Source of the DNA: Lentisphaerota bacterium | Lineage (GTDB): Bacteria > Verrucomicrobiota > Kiritimatiellia > UBA8416 > JAIOPI01 | Reading direction: 5' to 3' | Assembly (NCBI GenBank): GCA_021413965.1 | Contig: JAIOPI010000018.1 | Span: forward strand, 62,001 to 126,000 | DNA length: 64,000 nucleotides | In this document: in pieces, positions 9,752 to 18,164 of the stretch | How positions within the stretch are numbered: position 1 is the stretch's first letter | How the letters are laid out: every line of letters starts with the position of its first letter | Translations under genes and position numbers: made by a program | Notes under the pieces: generated by a model | Databases searched by the model: none | Told to the model about the DNA's origin: nothing | The model's input: the letters and a program-made list of their open reading frames with translations, nothing else

Positions 9752-9935
9752 AGGGGTATCCTTGATCCGCCCTTCACGACGGGCGGCGGGAGGCGCGAAA
9801 TCCTAAACTCGACATTCGAAGGACGGTCGAACGTGAAGACAAGCGAGGCCAGACAGGCGAGACCCACCGGGGTGACGGCGCACCGCGCCAGGATCAGCAC
9901 GCGTGCGCTGATCCTGTGCGGCACATTAAGCGGTC
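9752..9935. other. Intergenic gap in the polysaccharide locus
   Basis: 184 bases between the small secreted-protein gene and the wza-like gene. A 65-codon minus-strand frame spans it but runs into the wza-like start and has no recognisable content. No terminator or operator was recognised. Confidence 0.4.
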
Positions 9936-10541
9936 TTATTGGCTGACCGGGCGGGGCTTGGACTTGGGCCGGGTGGTCGTGGGCGGGGGCGGGGGGGGAG
10001 GCGAATCGTCGTCGTCATCGTTGTTGTTATCGTAGATGGCATAGCCACCCGCGCCGGCGAGGATGACGGCGCCGCCGACGATGAAGGGCGTCAGGCCGTT
10101 GCCGCCGGTGACCACGGGAGCAGCACCTTCGGTGCCGCCTTCGCCACCGGTACCGGAGGCGGACGCTTCACCGCCGGCCAGCAACGGCTTCTCGGGGACG
10201 ACAATGCGGCATTCGGAAATCGTCTGGTCTGCCTGTGCGTCCAGGATTGCCAGGTCCATGTTGTCTACGCGGACGATATAGCGCCCGGGGGTGACGTCGA
10301 GTTCGCAGGCGCCGTTCTGATCGGTCTTGGCCTGGAGAAGTGCCTGACCGTTCTCGGGCGAGGTGAGGGCCAGCGACCAGCCGCTCAAGGGGGCGACGCC
10401 GCGTGAATCCAGCAAGACAAACTTGCAGGGGCCGGTCTTCATTTTGACCAGCGACTCACTGGGTTTGGCCATGACGGTCATCGTCAGGGCGATCACGAAC
10501 AGGGTCGTTATCCAGGTGAAAAACTTAGGTTTGCGTATCAT
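9936..10541 (-). CDS. Secreted protein with a carboxypeptidase-regulatory-like fold and a C-terminal membrane helix
   Basis: 201 residues. An N-terminal signal peptide (FFTWITTLFVIALTMTVMA) is followed by a beta-rich segment with GACELDVTPGRYIVRVDN, which resembles the carboxypeptidase-regulatory/Ig-like fold. Next come a Gly/Ser/Glu-rich linker, one hydrophobic helix (FIVGGAVILAGAGGYAIY) and an Asp-run then Pro-run tail. This modular layout fits a cell-surface or envelope-anchored accessory protein of the polysaccharide locus. No enzyme motif is visible. The specific function is unknown. Confidence 0.75.
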   Translation of the reverse strand: MIRKPKFFTWITTLFVIALTMTVMAKPSESLVKMKTGPCKFVLLDSRGVAPLSGWSLALTSPENGQALLQAKTDQNGACELDVTPGRYIVRVDNMDLAILDAQADQTISECRIVVPEKPLLAGGEASASGTGGEGGTEGAAPVVTGGNGLTPFIVGGAVILAGAGGYAIYDNNNDDDDDSPPPPPPPTTTRPKSKPRPVSQ

Positions 10542-10621
10542 GCTGTCGTTCCTCCTCTTGGTTCTCGAACTCTACCTGTGCTTTGCGTTCCCACCAACGG
10601 CAAGCGGCCATTCACGGTTGG

Positions 10622-10939
10622 CTAGTTTTGCGCGGCGGCCACGCGCTTGGTCTTCTGTTCCCGAAGGGTTGCCCCCTCGGCTTTCGCCCGGACGTCCGCC
10701 GCCGGACGGGGTGCCGCAGGCACGGCCTTGGTCAACCGCAAATCTTTCTGCTGCTCGGTTTTGCCTTGGCCGGGCTCCATCACGCGGTCATTCAGCCGTG
10801 CCTCCATGCGCTGATCGCTCACGGTTGCCTGCAACGGTTCGTCCCCACGGGTGGTTGACGGCCATGCCGGCACCCAGAGCATAAGTGCGAAGACCATCGC
10901 CTTCCCGCAGTCAAACCGCGCATGAGCCATAGGCGACAT
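10622..10939 (-). CDS. Small predicted secreted hypothetical protein
   Basis: Up to 105 residues; a second start at 10927 would give 101. The N-terminal part has a short hydrophobic stretch (AMVFALMLWVPAWP) that could be a signal peptide. The remainder is charged and Ala/Lys/Arg-rich without a recognised domain. It is co-oriented with the polysaccharide genes on either side and fills an otherwise empty gap, which is the main support for it being real. Function unknown. Confidence 0.5.
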   Translation of the reverse strand: MSPMAHARFDCGKAMVFALMLWVPAWPSTTRGDEPLQATVSDQRMEARLNDRVMEPGQGKTEQQKDLRLTKAVPAAPRPAADVRAKAEGATLREQKTKRVAAAQN

Positions 10940-11024
10940 AATGACGGAAACTTAGCATGACTGCTGGACGTGGAGCAAGGGCTTCTTACGCGAAATCTGG
11001 GGCCATTCCTATCGGGTCAATCTG

Positions 11025-11585
11025 TTATGGATTGGCGGGAACGAGAGGGCCAATGGTGGTGTCGGCCATCGGCTCCAGAAACACTGCCGTGCGGCTGGCG
11101 CCTTCCCAGCGGCTGAGGAACGCGTCGCGGTTCCACCAGATGTCCGGGGCATTGGGGCCATGGGCGCGCAGCAAGGTGCCGCCGCGTCGCACGCCGGTCA
11201 CGACCAGGAAATGTCCGACGTCATGGGGACCGTCGGGGGCCAGTAGCACGATGGGCGGCAGGCGGCGGTTGATGGCGGTGATCAAGTCCTCGAGCGTAGC
11301 CGTTTGCGTGCGTCCCGCCAGCCCTCGCCGGCCGGCGGCTTCGACCATGAGGGCGGGAATGGTGCCGCGGAGGGCGGGGATATAGATTTCGGATTCGAGT
11401 GCGTCGATGTCAGCGGGCCGCCCATGGAAGGCGAGCACCATGGCGAGCGCGGCAGCTCCGCACTGGTGCGGGTCCTGCCGGATGAAGGGGACCTTGAGTT
11501 CGGCCGGGGGCTTGGCGGTCAAGCAGCCACTCGTGCACAGCGCCATGGCGAGGAGCGGCACGGCAGGTATGACGCGCCGGTTCAG
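11025..11585 (-). CDS. C39-peptidase-like lipoprotein
   Basis: About 186 residues. The best start is a CTG at 11585 overlapping the upstream stop as CTGA; from there the N-terminus is a compact lipoprotein signal with lipobox TSGC (Cys21). Any upstream start would add an arginine-rich extension that is only the shadow of the preceding gene. A papain-like C39 arrangement follows: catalytic Cys42 in the context DPHQCGAAALAMVLAFHG and a His in DVGHFLVVTG. Such domains cleave double-glycine leaders or act as bacteriocin-type processing proteases; here it is probably periplasmic. It is translationally coupled to the FGE-domain gene. Confidence 0.8.
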   Translation of the reverse strand: MNRRVIPAVPLLAMALCTSGCLTAKPPAELKVPFIRQDPHQCGAAALAMVLAFHGRPADIDALESEIYIPALRGTIPALMVEAAGRRGLAGRTQTATLEDLITAINRRLPPIVLLAPDGPHDVGHFLVVTGVRRGGTLLRAHGPNAPDIWWNRDAFLSRWEGASRTAVFLEPMADTTIGPLVPANP

Positions 11586-13786
11586 GGCGCGGCCTCCCCG
11601 GCGGGGCTGGCGCTGCGCACGCAGCGGAATCCGACGCGGCTGGCGCTGGCCTGCGGCAGGCCGTTGGCGCGGCTGGCGCACCGCAGCAGTTCGATTTCGC
11701 TGTCAAAGGATCCGCCGCGCATGACGCGGCGCGCCAGGCCGGCGACGTCGCCGGTGCGGACGCTGGGATCGCCGGGCCGTTGGCGATGCACGGATTCATA
11801 GGCGCGATCGAAGTACCAGTCTTCACACCATTCCCAGACATTGCCGGCCATGCCGAAAAGGCCGAGGGCATTGGGCGGAAACGCGCGGACAGGGTTGGTC
11901 CACAGCCAGTCATCGGCCGGTGTGCCGGCGGCGGCGCTCAGATTGGCCAGTTTGGGCAGGGCATTGGCGGAGCTCTCATCGCCCCAGGGGTAGAGCACAT
12001 CGCCGCCGCCGGCGCGGGCGGCGTATTCCCATTCGGCCTCGGTGGGCAGGCGATAGCCGTTGCGGTCTGGCAGGGTGGTCACGTCGTCGGGGCGGCGGCC
12101 GAAGGTGTAGCAGGGCGTCAGGTGGGCGGTGGTGCTGCGCCAGTTGCAGAATTGGGCCGCATCGCGCCAGGAGACCCAGACCACGGGCTCATCCGAGCGC
12201 TGGAGGAATCCGGGATCGCGCCACGTGGTGGCGGCGCCGGCGGCTTCTGCATCCGTTCGGTAGCGTGTGGCGGCAACGAACTCGGCAAACTGGGCGCGCG
12301 TGATTTCGTACGGGTCCATGAAGAAGTCGGGGAGGGTCAGCGCGTGGGGCGGAAGTTCGTCTGGCTGGCCATCGCCGCGGGTGCGGCCCATGAGGTATGT
12401 GCCGCCGGCGATGCGAAGCATGCCGTCGCGCAACTCGTCGGTGCCCGGCCCGGGCAGGGCGGATGATGCGGCCGGGGAGAAGTCCCTGGACACGCCGATG
12501 ACCTGGGACCACGGGATTTCGCAACGCATGCCGGTGGTCAGCAGGATCAGGGCCACGCTGGTACGAGCGGGGCGGCCGTAGTGCAGGGCCTCGCGATCGT
12601 CCGTGACCGTCAACATGGAGCCGTGATTCACGACGGACACGAGGTTGCTGGACGGAATCCGCACCGGCGCGTCCGTACCGCTCACCTTCAGGGTGAGATC
12701 GGTGTCGGCGAGGCTGGCCGCGACGATGTTGCCGTCTGACAGTTGCCAGACTTGCGTGCCCGGAGGCAGGGGCAGGGCCCGCGCCGGTTCCCAGGCCAGG
12801 TTGTCGCGGGCCAGGGTCACGGTGACCTGACCGCGCCCCGGGATGTGTCGCAACGTGAGTTCAGCCGGTGTGGCGGTTCCGATGAAGTGTTCGCCATAGA
12901 CGGTGGTGGCCTGCACGTTGCCGTCGGACAGGGGCGCCACGGCATTCAACATGGCGGCGGGCAGCGGCACGTCGCCCAGCAGCCCGCTGATGCGGATCAC
13001 GGCAAACGGCATATCGGTGGACCGGACACGGTCGGCGGCACCATCCGCCTGTGGTGCGGCGGGGGATGGCTGGCTGACCGTGCCTGACCGGGCGGCGGTT
13101 TCCAGTCGACTCACGTCCTGCAAGGGGATGTCGAGCGCGTTGCCATAACGATCCGTGGCGGCGAGCAGGCGGTTGCGGGGCGGTTCGGGGAGATCGGCCT
13201 TCACGCCGCTCGGGAAGAGGACGGACCAGTGCGGCGAGGATTTGCTGGTGCTCCCCGTGCCTTCCGTGCGTGACATCGAGAGCAGGGCGCCCACGGGGAG
13301 GGACCACTGCGCATGGCCGTCCGGAATGTCGAATGTCCAGTCATCGGGGATTACGACGACGCGCTGCTCGTCGACGAAGCTGACCTGGATTTGGCCGGGG
13401 GCGGGGGCCTCCCCGGCGAGGGGGTTGAGTTCGATGCGGTCAAAGGCCAGCGGGGTATCCTCCCGCGGGTTGGCGCCGGGGCCCGGCATGGCGGCGAGTT
13501 GTCCGTCGAGCTGTCGGAGTTCGATCAGCCAGACATCGCCGCGGGTGGTTTCGAGGCGGGCGCGCGGCTCCATTTTCCGTTGCGTGATGGCATGCACGTC
13601 GTGCAGCGCGAGGTGGATGGTGCCACAGCTGGTGCGCAGCCGCAGGGGGTGGTCGCGGAAGAGGCGGGACTCGGTTATGCCGCTGGAGGTGACGCGGCCG
13701 GGGAGAGGCTCGATGGGGGGGGCGGCCAGGCTGGCCACGGCCAGCGAGCCGATGAAGGCGGACATGGTTAACCTCGTGCGCATCAT
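11582..13786 (-). CDS. Secreted protein with C-terminal FGE-sulfatase (SUMF1-like) domain
   Basis: 734 residues with an N-terminal signal peptide (MSAFIGSLAVASLA). The first about 450 residues are beta-rich and repetitive, without a named domain recognised. The C-terminal 260 residues are an FGE-sulfatase domain: GGTYLMGRT, DPYEITRAQFAEF, GYRLPTEAEWEYAARAG, YPWGDE, GNVWEWCEDW and RGGSFDS. In many bacterial members this fold is structural or binds ligands rather than making formylglycine. The start overlaps the stop of the dehydratase gene as ATGA, so the two are co-translated. Its presence inside a polysaccharide locus suggests a role in modifying or displaying the glycan; this is inference. 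Confidence 0.85.
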   Translation of the reverse strand: MMRTRLTMSAFIGSLAVASLAAPPIEPLPGRVTSSGITESRLFRDHPLRLRTSCGTIHLALHDVHAITQRKMEPRARLETTRGDVWLIELRQLDGQLAAMPGPGANPREDTPLAFDRIELNPLAGEAPAPGQIQVSFVDEQRVVVIPDDWTFDIPDGHAQWSLPVGALLSMSRTEGTGSTSKSSPHWSVLFPSGVKADLPEPPRNRLLAATDRYGNALDIPLQDVSRLETAARSGTVSQPSPAAPQADGAADRVRSTDMPFAVIRISGLLGDVPLPAAMLNAVAPLSDGNVQATTVYGEHFIGTATPAELTLRHIPGRGQVTVTLARDNLAWEPARALPLPPGTQVWQLSDGNIVAASLADTDLTLKVSGTDAPVRIPSSNLVSVVNHGSMLTVTDDREALHYGRPARTSVALILLTTGMRCEIPWSQVIGVSRDFSPAASSALPGPGTDELRDGMLRIAGGTYLMGRTRGDGQPDELPPHALTLPDFFMDPYEITRAQFAEFVAATRYRTDAEAAGAATTWRDPGFLQRSDEPVVWVSWRDAAQFCNWRSTTAHLTPCYTFGRRPDDVTTLPDRNGYRLPTEAEWEYAARAGGGDVLYPWGDESSANALPKLANLSAAAGTPADDWLWTNPVRAFPPNALGLFGMAGNVWEWCEDWYFDRAYESVHRQRPGDPSVRTGDVAGLARRVMRGGSFDSEIELLRCASRANGLPQASASRVGFRCVRSASPAGEAAP

Positions 13787-15726
13787 ACATTCTCCTTCAG
13801 GCGGTTCGTGGAGGTCCATGGAAAATGGTGGTCCAGAACCCATTCGGCGGCGAGCTGGCGCAGGGCCGGTTCGTCGTGCGCGGTGACGAGGTCCTGGATG
13901 CGTTCGAGGTCCACGTGGGGCGCGCCATTGCTGCCGGGCGGCTTGGAGAGGACCCAGATCTTGTCGTAGGCGGTGCGCAGGACGTTCTCGTCAGCGGTCA
14001 TGACTTCCTCGTACTCCTTCTCGCCGGGGCGCAGGCCGGTGAAGGCGATGCGGATATCGCGGTCGGGGACGAGGCCTGAGAGTTCGATCAGGCGCCGGGC
14101 CAGGTCGACGATGCGGATGGAGTCGCCCATTTCCAGCACCATGATATCGCCGTTGCGGCCGACGGTGCCGGCCATGAGGACGAGGTCGACGGCTTCGGGG
14201 ATCGTCATGAAGAATCGCCGTACGTCGGGGGTGGTGACGGTGACGGGGCCGCCGGCGGCGATTTGCTGCTTGAAGAGCGGCACGACGCTACCGCTGCTGC
14301 CGAGGACGTTGCCGAAGCGCACGGAGACAAACGAGGTGCGCCCGGGCGGGAAGGCGTTGACGACCCGTTCGGCGAGGTGCTTGGTGGCGCCCATGATGCT
14401 GGTGGGGTGCACGGCCTTGTCGGACGAGATGAGCACGAAGCGGTCGACGCCGTGATCGCGGGCGACCCGTGCGAGGCGGGCAGTGCCGAGCACGTTGGTG
14501 CGGAAGCACGCGGGGACGTTGCCTTCCATGAGGGGCACGTGCTTGTAGGCAGCGGCGTGATAGATGACATCCACGCCCCCCGCGGCCCGGATGGCGGCCT
14601 CGATATCGTCGGGTTGGCGGACATCGCCGGCGCAGGGCAAGAGTTTTAAGGAGGGGCGCGACGCGTGCAATTCCTGCTCGATGGAGTAGAGGGCGAACTC
14701 GGACAGTTCGAAGAGGACCAGGCAGGCGGGTTCGTAGCTGGCGACCTGCCGGCACAATTCCGAGCCGATACTGCCGCCGGCGCCGGTGATGAGGACACGC
14801 TTGCCCTTGAGGTAATGGCGGACCTCGGTGCGGTCGAAGCGGGCGGGGCCGCGCCCGAGCAGGTCCTCGACGTCCACCTCGCGGATGCTGGACGCGCTGA
14901 TCTGGCCGCCGGCGAGATCGCCGAGGGAGGGCACGGTGCGGAAGGAGCAGGCCACGCCGGCCGCGGCGCACTGCTCGACGATTTCATTGAGTTGGCGCGG
15001 GCGGTTGAAGGGGGGGAGCACGAGGATCAGGTTGGCGCGCAAGGTCTTGGCATTGACGCCGAGGTCGGCCACCGTTCCGCGAATGGTGATGCCATGCAGG
15101 CGCAAGCCGGTCTGGGCGGCGTCGTCGGTGACGATGCCGACGATGGTGCGCAGGCCGGCCTGGCGGGCGACGCGCAGCAGGAGATCGGCGTCGTCGGTGC
15201 GTCCGATAACCAGGATGCGTTGCTGCCCGGGTTCGTCCGGCGCGGAGCCGCCGCGGCGCTGGCGCCAGTAGCGAACGGCGAAACGGCCGCCGGTCATCCA
15301 GACGCTCATCAGCAGGAATTCGAGGGGGATGATCGAGCGGGGGTAGCTGTCGGCGATGGTGTCGTGCAGGGCGAAGATCGTCGCGCTGAAGATGGCGGTG
15401 CCGGTGGCCAGGGCGAGTCCCATGCGGCCCAGATCGTCGACGCTGAAATAGGACCACATGCCCGAGTAGAGGCGGAACTGCGCGAACACGGCGAGGTACA
15501 CCACGATCAGGATGGGCAGGGTGTTCCAGAGGAGACTCCAGACTTCGTGCGAGAGCTGTCCGTCAAAGCGGATGATGAAGGCCGCCAGATAGGTGACATA
15601 AACGCCCAGCACGTGCCAGGTGGCGATCAGCAGGCGTCGAATGGGGACACTGGTGGCGATGGTGTGGGCGACGCGGTCGATCCATCGGGTTTCCGCGGTG
15701 GCGGTGACGGGGGGGGGTGGGGTCAT
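13783..15726 (-). CDS. PglF/WbpM-like UDP-sugar 4,6-dehydratase (membrane-anchored)
   Basis: 647 residues. About four N-terminal membrane helices (LAAFIIRFDG, ILIVVYLAVFAQF and others) are followed by a CoA-binding-like Rossmann segment and then a C-terminal short-chain dehydrogenase domain. That domain has the NAD motif GAGGSIGSEL (about 312-321) and a catalytic SIMGATK. The Met in place of the usual catalytic Tyr is diagnostic of the FlaA1/WbpM/PglF/CapD group. The likely product is a UDP-4-keto-6-deoxy-HexNAc that feeds the neighbouring aminotransferase, with which it overlaps by four bases. Confidence 0.92.
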   Translation of the reverse strand: MTPPPPVTATAETRWIDRVAHTIATSVPIRRLLIATWHVLGVYVTYLAAFIIRFDGQLSHEVWSLLWNTLPILIVVYLAVFAQFRLYSGMWSYFSVDDLGRMGLALATGTAIFSATIFALHDTIADSYPRSIIPLEFLLMSVWMTGGRFAVRYWRQRRGGSAPDEPGQQRILVIGRTDDADLLLRVARQAGLRTIVGIVTDDAAQTGLRLHGITIRGTVADLGVNAKTLRANLILVLPPFNRPRQLNEIVEQCAAAGVACSFRTVPSLGDLAGGQISASSIREVDVEDLLGRGPARFDRTEVRHYLKGKRVLITGAGGSIGSELCRQVASYEPACLVLFELSEFALYSIEQELHASRPSLKLLPCAGDVRQPDDIEAAIRAAGGVDVIYHAAAYKHVPLMEGNVPACFRTNVLGTARLARVARDHGVDRFVLISSDKAVHPTSIMGATKHLAERVVNAFPPGRTSFVSVRFGNVLGSSGSVVPLFKQQIAAGGPVTVTTPDVRRFFMTIPEAVDLVLMAGTVGRNGDIMVLEMGDSIRIVDLARRLIELSGLVPDRDIRIAFTGLRPGEKEYEEVMTADENVLRTAYDKIWVLSKPPGSNGAPHVDLERIQDLVTAHDEPALRQLAAEWVLDHHFPWTSTNRLKENV

Positions 15727-16904
15727 GCCGCGGCTCCCTCGCGCAGCAGGGTGCGGAGCTGGTCGACGATGTAGGCGATTTCATCCTCGCGCAGCGTGGC
15801 GTAGATGGGCAGGGAGAGGCACCCCTGCCAGACGCGCTCGGCGCCGGGGAAGTCATCGGGCTGGAGGGTGTAGCGCTCGCGGTAATAGGTCATGCGGTGC
15901 AGGGGCTTGTAATGCACGGAGGTGCCGATGCCGCGCTCGGCCAGCCGTTCGATGAGGCGGTCGCGGGTGAGGGGCGCCTCCGGGGCGAGCACGACGGGGA
16001 ACAGGTGCCAGGCGTGGTCGGTCGGGGGCACGCGGAGGAGTGGCAGGTCGAGGCCAGGAACCCGGGCGAGTCCTTCGAGGTACGCTTGCGCACAACGTTG
16101 GCGGGCGAGGCGCATGGTTTCCGCGCGTTCGAGTTGTGCCAGCCCGATGGCGGCATTGATGTCGGGCATGTTGTATTTGAAGCCGGGGGCGACGACGTCG
16201 TATTCCCAGGCGGGCCGGGGCGAGGTGTAGCGGTTCCAGATGTCGCGATCGATGCCGTGCAGCCGCATGATGCGGGCGCGTTGCGCGATGGCCGCGTCGT
16301 TCGTGGTGAGCATGCCCCCTTCGCCGGTGGTGATGGTCTTGTTGGCGTAGAAGCTGAAGCAGGTGACGTCTCCCAAGCCGCCGACCATGCGTCCGCGGTG
16401 CCGGGTCGGGAAGGCGTGGGCGGCGTCCTCGACGACGCGCAGACCATGGCGGGTGCAGAGATCGAGAATGCCGCCGGGCTCGCCGGGGCGCAGGTCGCAG
16501 GCTTGGCCCCCGTAGTGCACGACGATGAGCGTCCGCACGCTGGGATGGCGCTGGATGGCGTCGGCGAGGATGGCAGGGGTGAGCAGGCACGTGCCGTATT
16601 CGACATCGAGGAAGACGGGGTCGGCGCCGAGGTAGCGGATCACTTCGGCGGAGGCGGTGAAGGTCATGGTGGGGACGAAGACCTTCTGCCCGGGGCCGAC
16701 GCCAAGCGCTTCGAGGGCCAGGTGCAGGGCGGCGGTGCAGGAATTCACGGCGCAGGCGTGCGGCACGCCGACGGCGGCGGCAAAGCGCTCCTCGAATTCG
16801 CGTGTGCGGCTGGCGGTGGTGAGCCAGCCGCTATCCAGCACGGCGCGCACATAGTCGAGTTCGTGGCCGTCGCAGACGACGCGGGAGAATGGAATCTGGT
16901 TCAT
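15723..16904 (-). CDS. DegT/DnrJ/EryC1/StrS-family sugar aminotransferase (PglE-like)
   Basis: 393 residues from the ATG at 16904. A PLP-dependent sugar aminotransferase: the Schiff-base lysine lies in FYANKTITTGEGG (about residue 187), preceded by CFSF and followed by NDAAIAQRARIMRLHG. Other family segments are GYKYNMPDINAAIG-like (FKYNMPDINAAIG) and SVHYKPLHRM. The upstream codons to 17006 overlap the sugar transferase and look non-coding. It probably aminates the 4-keto sugar made by the adjacent PglF-like enzyme, giving a 4-amino-6-deoxy sugar for the GNAT enzyme to acetylate. Confidence 0.93.
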   Translation of the reverse strand: MNQIPFSRVVCDGHELDYVRAVLDSGWLTTASRTREFEERFAAAVGVPHACAVNSCTAALHLALEALGVGPGQKVFVPTMTFTASAEVIRYLGADPVFLDVEYGTCLLTPAILADAIQRHPSVRTLIVVHYGGQACDLRPGEPGGILDLCTRHGLRVVEDAAHAFPTRHRGRMVGGLGDVTCFSFYANKTITTGEGGMLTTNDAAIAQRARIMRLHGIDRDIWNRYTSPRPAWEYDVVAPGFKYNMPDINAAIGLAQLERAETMRLARQRCAQAYLEGLARVPGLDLPLLRVPPTDHAWHLFPVVLAPEAPLTRDRLIERLAERGIGTSVHYKPLHRMTYYRERYTLQPDDFPGAERVWQGCLSLPIYATLREDEIAYIVDQLRTLLREGAAA

Positions 16905-16956
16905 GTTGATCGAGAATCGTTGTCCTGCGGCATCCGGGTGCCGCGGTCCCGGCGGG

Positions 16957-17550
16957 TTACCGTCCGCGCCACAGGGCGGTGACCGTGCGCAGGAGGATGC
17001 CCACATCGTTCAAGAGGGAAGGATTCTGCACGTATTCCTCATAGAAGGCGAGCTTGCGCGGCAGAATTTCTGTGCGGTAGAGGGCGTCGGGGTTGGCCGA
17101 CCGTGCGAGCAGGTCCTCCTCGTTGCGGAAATAGATGGAGGCTGGATCCGTGATGCCGGGCTTCACGCGGAGGACGCGCTGCCACCGTTCAGGATAGACG
17201 GCGACCCATGAGCGCACCTCGGGGCGCGGCCCCACCATGGACATGTCGCCCCTGAGCACATTCCAGAGTTGCGGAAGTTCATCGAGCTTGGTTTTTCGCA
17301 GCACCCGGCCAAGCGGGGTCACGCGCCGTGTCTGGCCGGCATCAAAGGTCCCGTGCTCGGCGCCGGCGGCGGTGGTCATGGTGCGGAATTTGAAGAGGCG
17401 GAAATCGCGACCGTCCTGTCCGACCCGGGTCTGGCAGAAGAATACGGGGCGGCCCATGCGGAGTCGCACGAGCAGGCCGAGCACGAGCAACAGCGGGGCG
17501 AGGATGGCCAGTGCGGCCGCGGCGGTGACGATATCAAAGGCGCGCTTCAT
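16957..17550 (-). CDS. PglC-like undecaprenyl-phosphate sugar-1-phosphate transferase
   Basis: 197 residues, the size of minimal monotopic phosphoglycosyl transferases. One N-terminal hydrophobic helix (AAALAILAPLLLVLGLLV) precedes the bacterial sugar transferase motifs: FKFRTM, TPLGRVLRKTKLDELPQLWNVLRGDMSMVGPRPE and KPGITDPASI. It should start the repeat unit by moving a sugar-phosphate from UDP to undecaprenyl phosphate at the inner membrane face. It overlaps the GNAT gene by four bases, and its neighbours make a dehydratase-aminotransferase-acetyltransferase-transferase set. Confidence 0.93.
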   Translation of the reverse strand: MKRAFDIVTAAAALAILAPLLLVLGLLVRLRMGRPVFFCQTRVGQDGRDFRLFKFRTMTTAAGAEHGTFDAGQTRRVTPLGRVLRKTKLDELPQLWNVLRGDMSMVGPRPEVRSWVAVYPERWQRVLRVKPGITDPASIYFRNEEDLLARSANPDALYRTEILPRKLAFYEEYVQNPSLLNDVGILLRTVTALWRGR

Positions 17551-18164
17551 GCCGTCGCGGGGCGGGTGTTGGTGGTGATGCGAAGATATTCGTTCATGAT
17601 GCGGCCCTCCGGGGTGCTGTACTGGCGATGATGCCGGAAGCCCGCCCGGGCGTAAAACGCATTCACGGCATCGTTATGGGCGGCGTCGGTGGTCAGCGAG
17701 ATGGCGGAGGCGCCGCGTGCGGTCATGGCGTCGCAGAAGGCGCGTACGAGGGCGGAGCCGATTCCCCGGCCCTGGCAATCAGGCGCAACGGCAAGCGACA
17801 TGAGGCAGCAGGGGGCGGCGGCCTGCTGCGCGTCGGCGGGTTTGGTGAGGGCCCGGAAGAGGCGCGGCACGGCGGCGGGGTGTCGCAGGGCGGCGCCGCT
17901 GGCGGCGAGGGCGAAGGCCACGAGGTGACGGCGGATCAGCCGCCGGTAGAAGCCGCGCTGCTCCAGCACGCCGGCCGCGAACCCCAGCAGGCGTTCGTCC
18001 TGCACCGCGACGAGCACCAGGCCGCCGTCATCGGCGGCGATGGACCGGTAGAGCAGCGTCAGGAAGCGGGGGCCGAGAACGGTGAGGAAAAATCCCGGGA
18101 AGCTATGGCCGTGGACGGCCACGACCACGGGCAGGTCGGTTGGGGTCATGGGGCGGATCGTCAT
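17547..18164 (-). CDS. GNAT N-acetyltransferase
   Basis: 205 residues from the ATG at 18164, which overlaps the upstream glycosyltransferase stop as ATGA. A GNAT fold is indicated by the acetyl-CoA-binding segment LAVAPDCQGRGIGSALVRAFC and the C-terminal TTDAAHNDAVNAFYARAGFR. In this position it most likely N-acetylates the 4-amino sugar made by the aminotransferase, taking the place of the PglD-type left-handed-helix enzyme. The exact substrate is inferred from context only. Confidence 0.85.
   Translation of the reverse strand: MTIRPMTPTDLPVVVAVHGHSFPGFFLTVLGPRFLTLLYRSIAADDGGLVLVAVQDERLLGFAAGVLEQRGFYRRLIRRHLVAFALAASGAALRHPAAVPRLFRALTKPADAQQAAAPCCLMSLAVAPDCQGRGIGSALVRAFCDAMTARGASAISLTTDAAHNDAVNAFYARAGFRHHRQYSTPEGRIMNEYLRITTNTRPATA

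Noticed and set aside
9727..9924. 65-codon frame overlapping the wza-like start
   Set aside because: Overlaps a well supported start and has no recognisable content.
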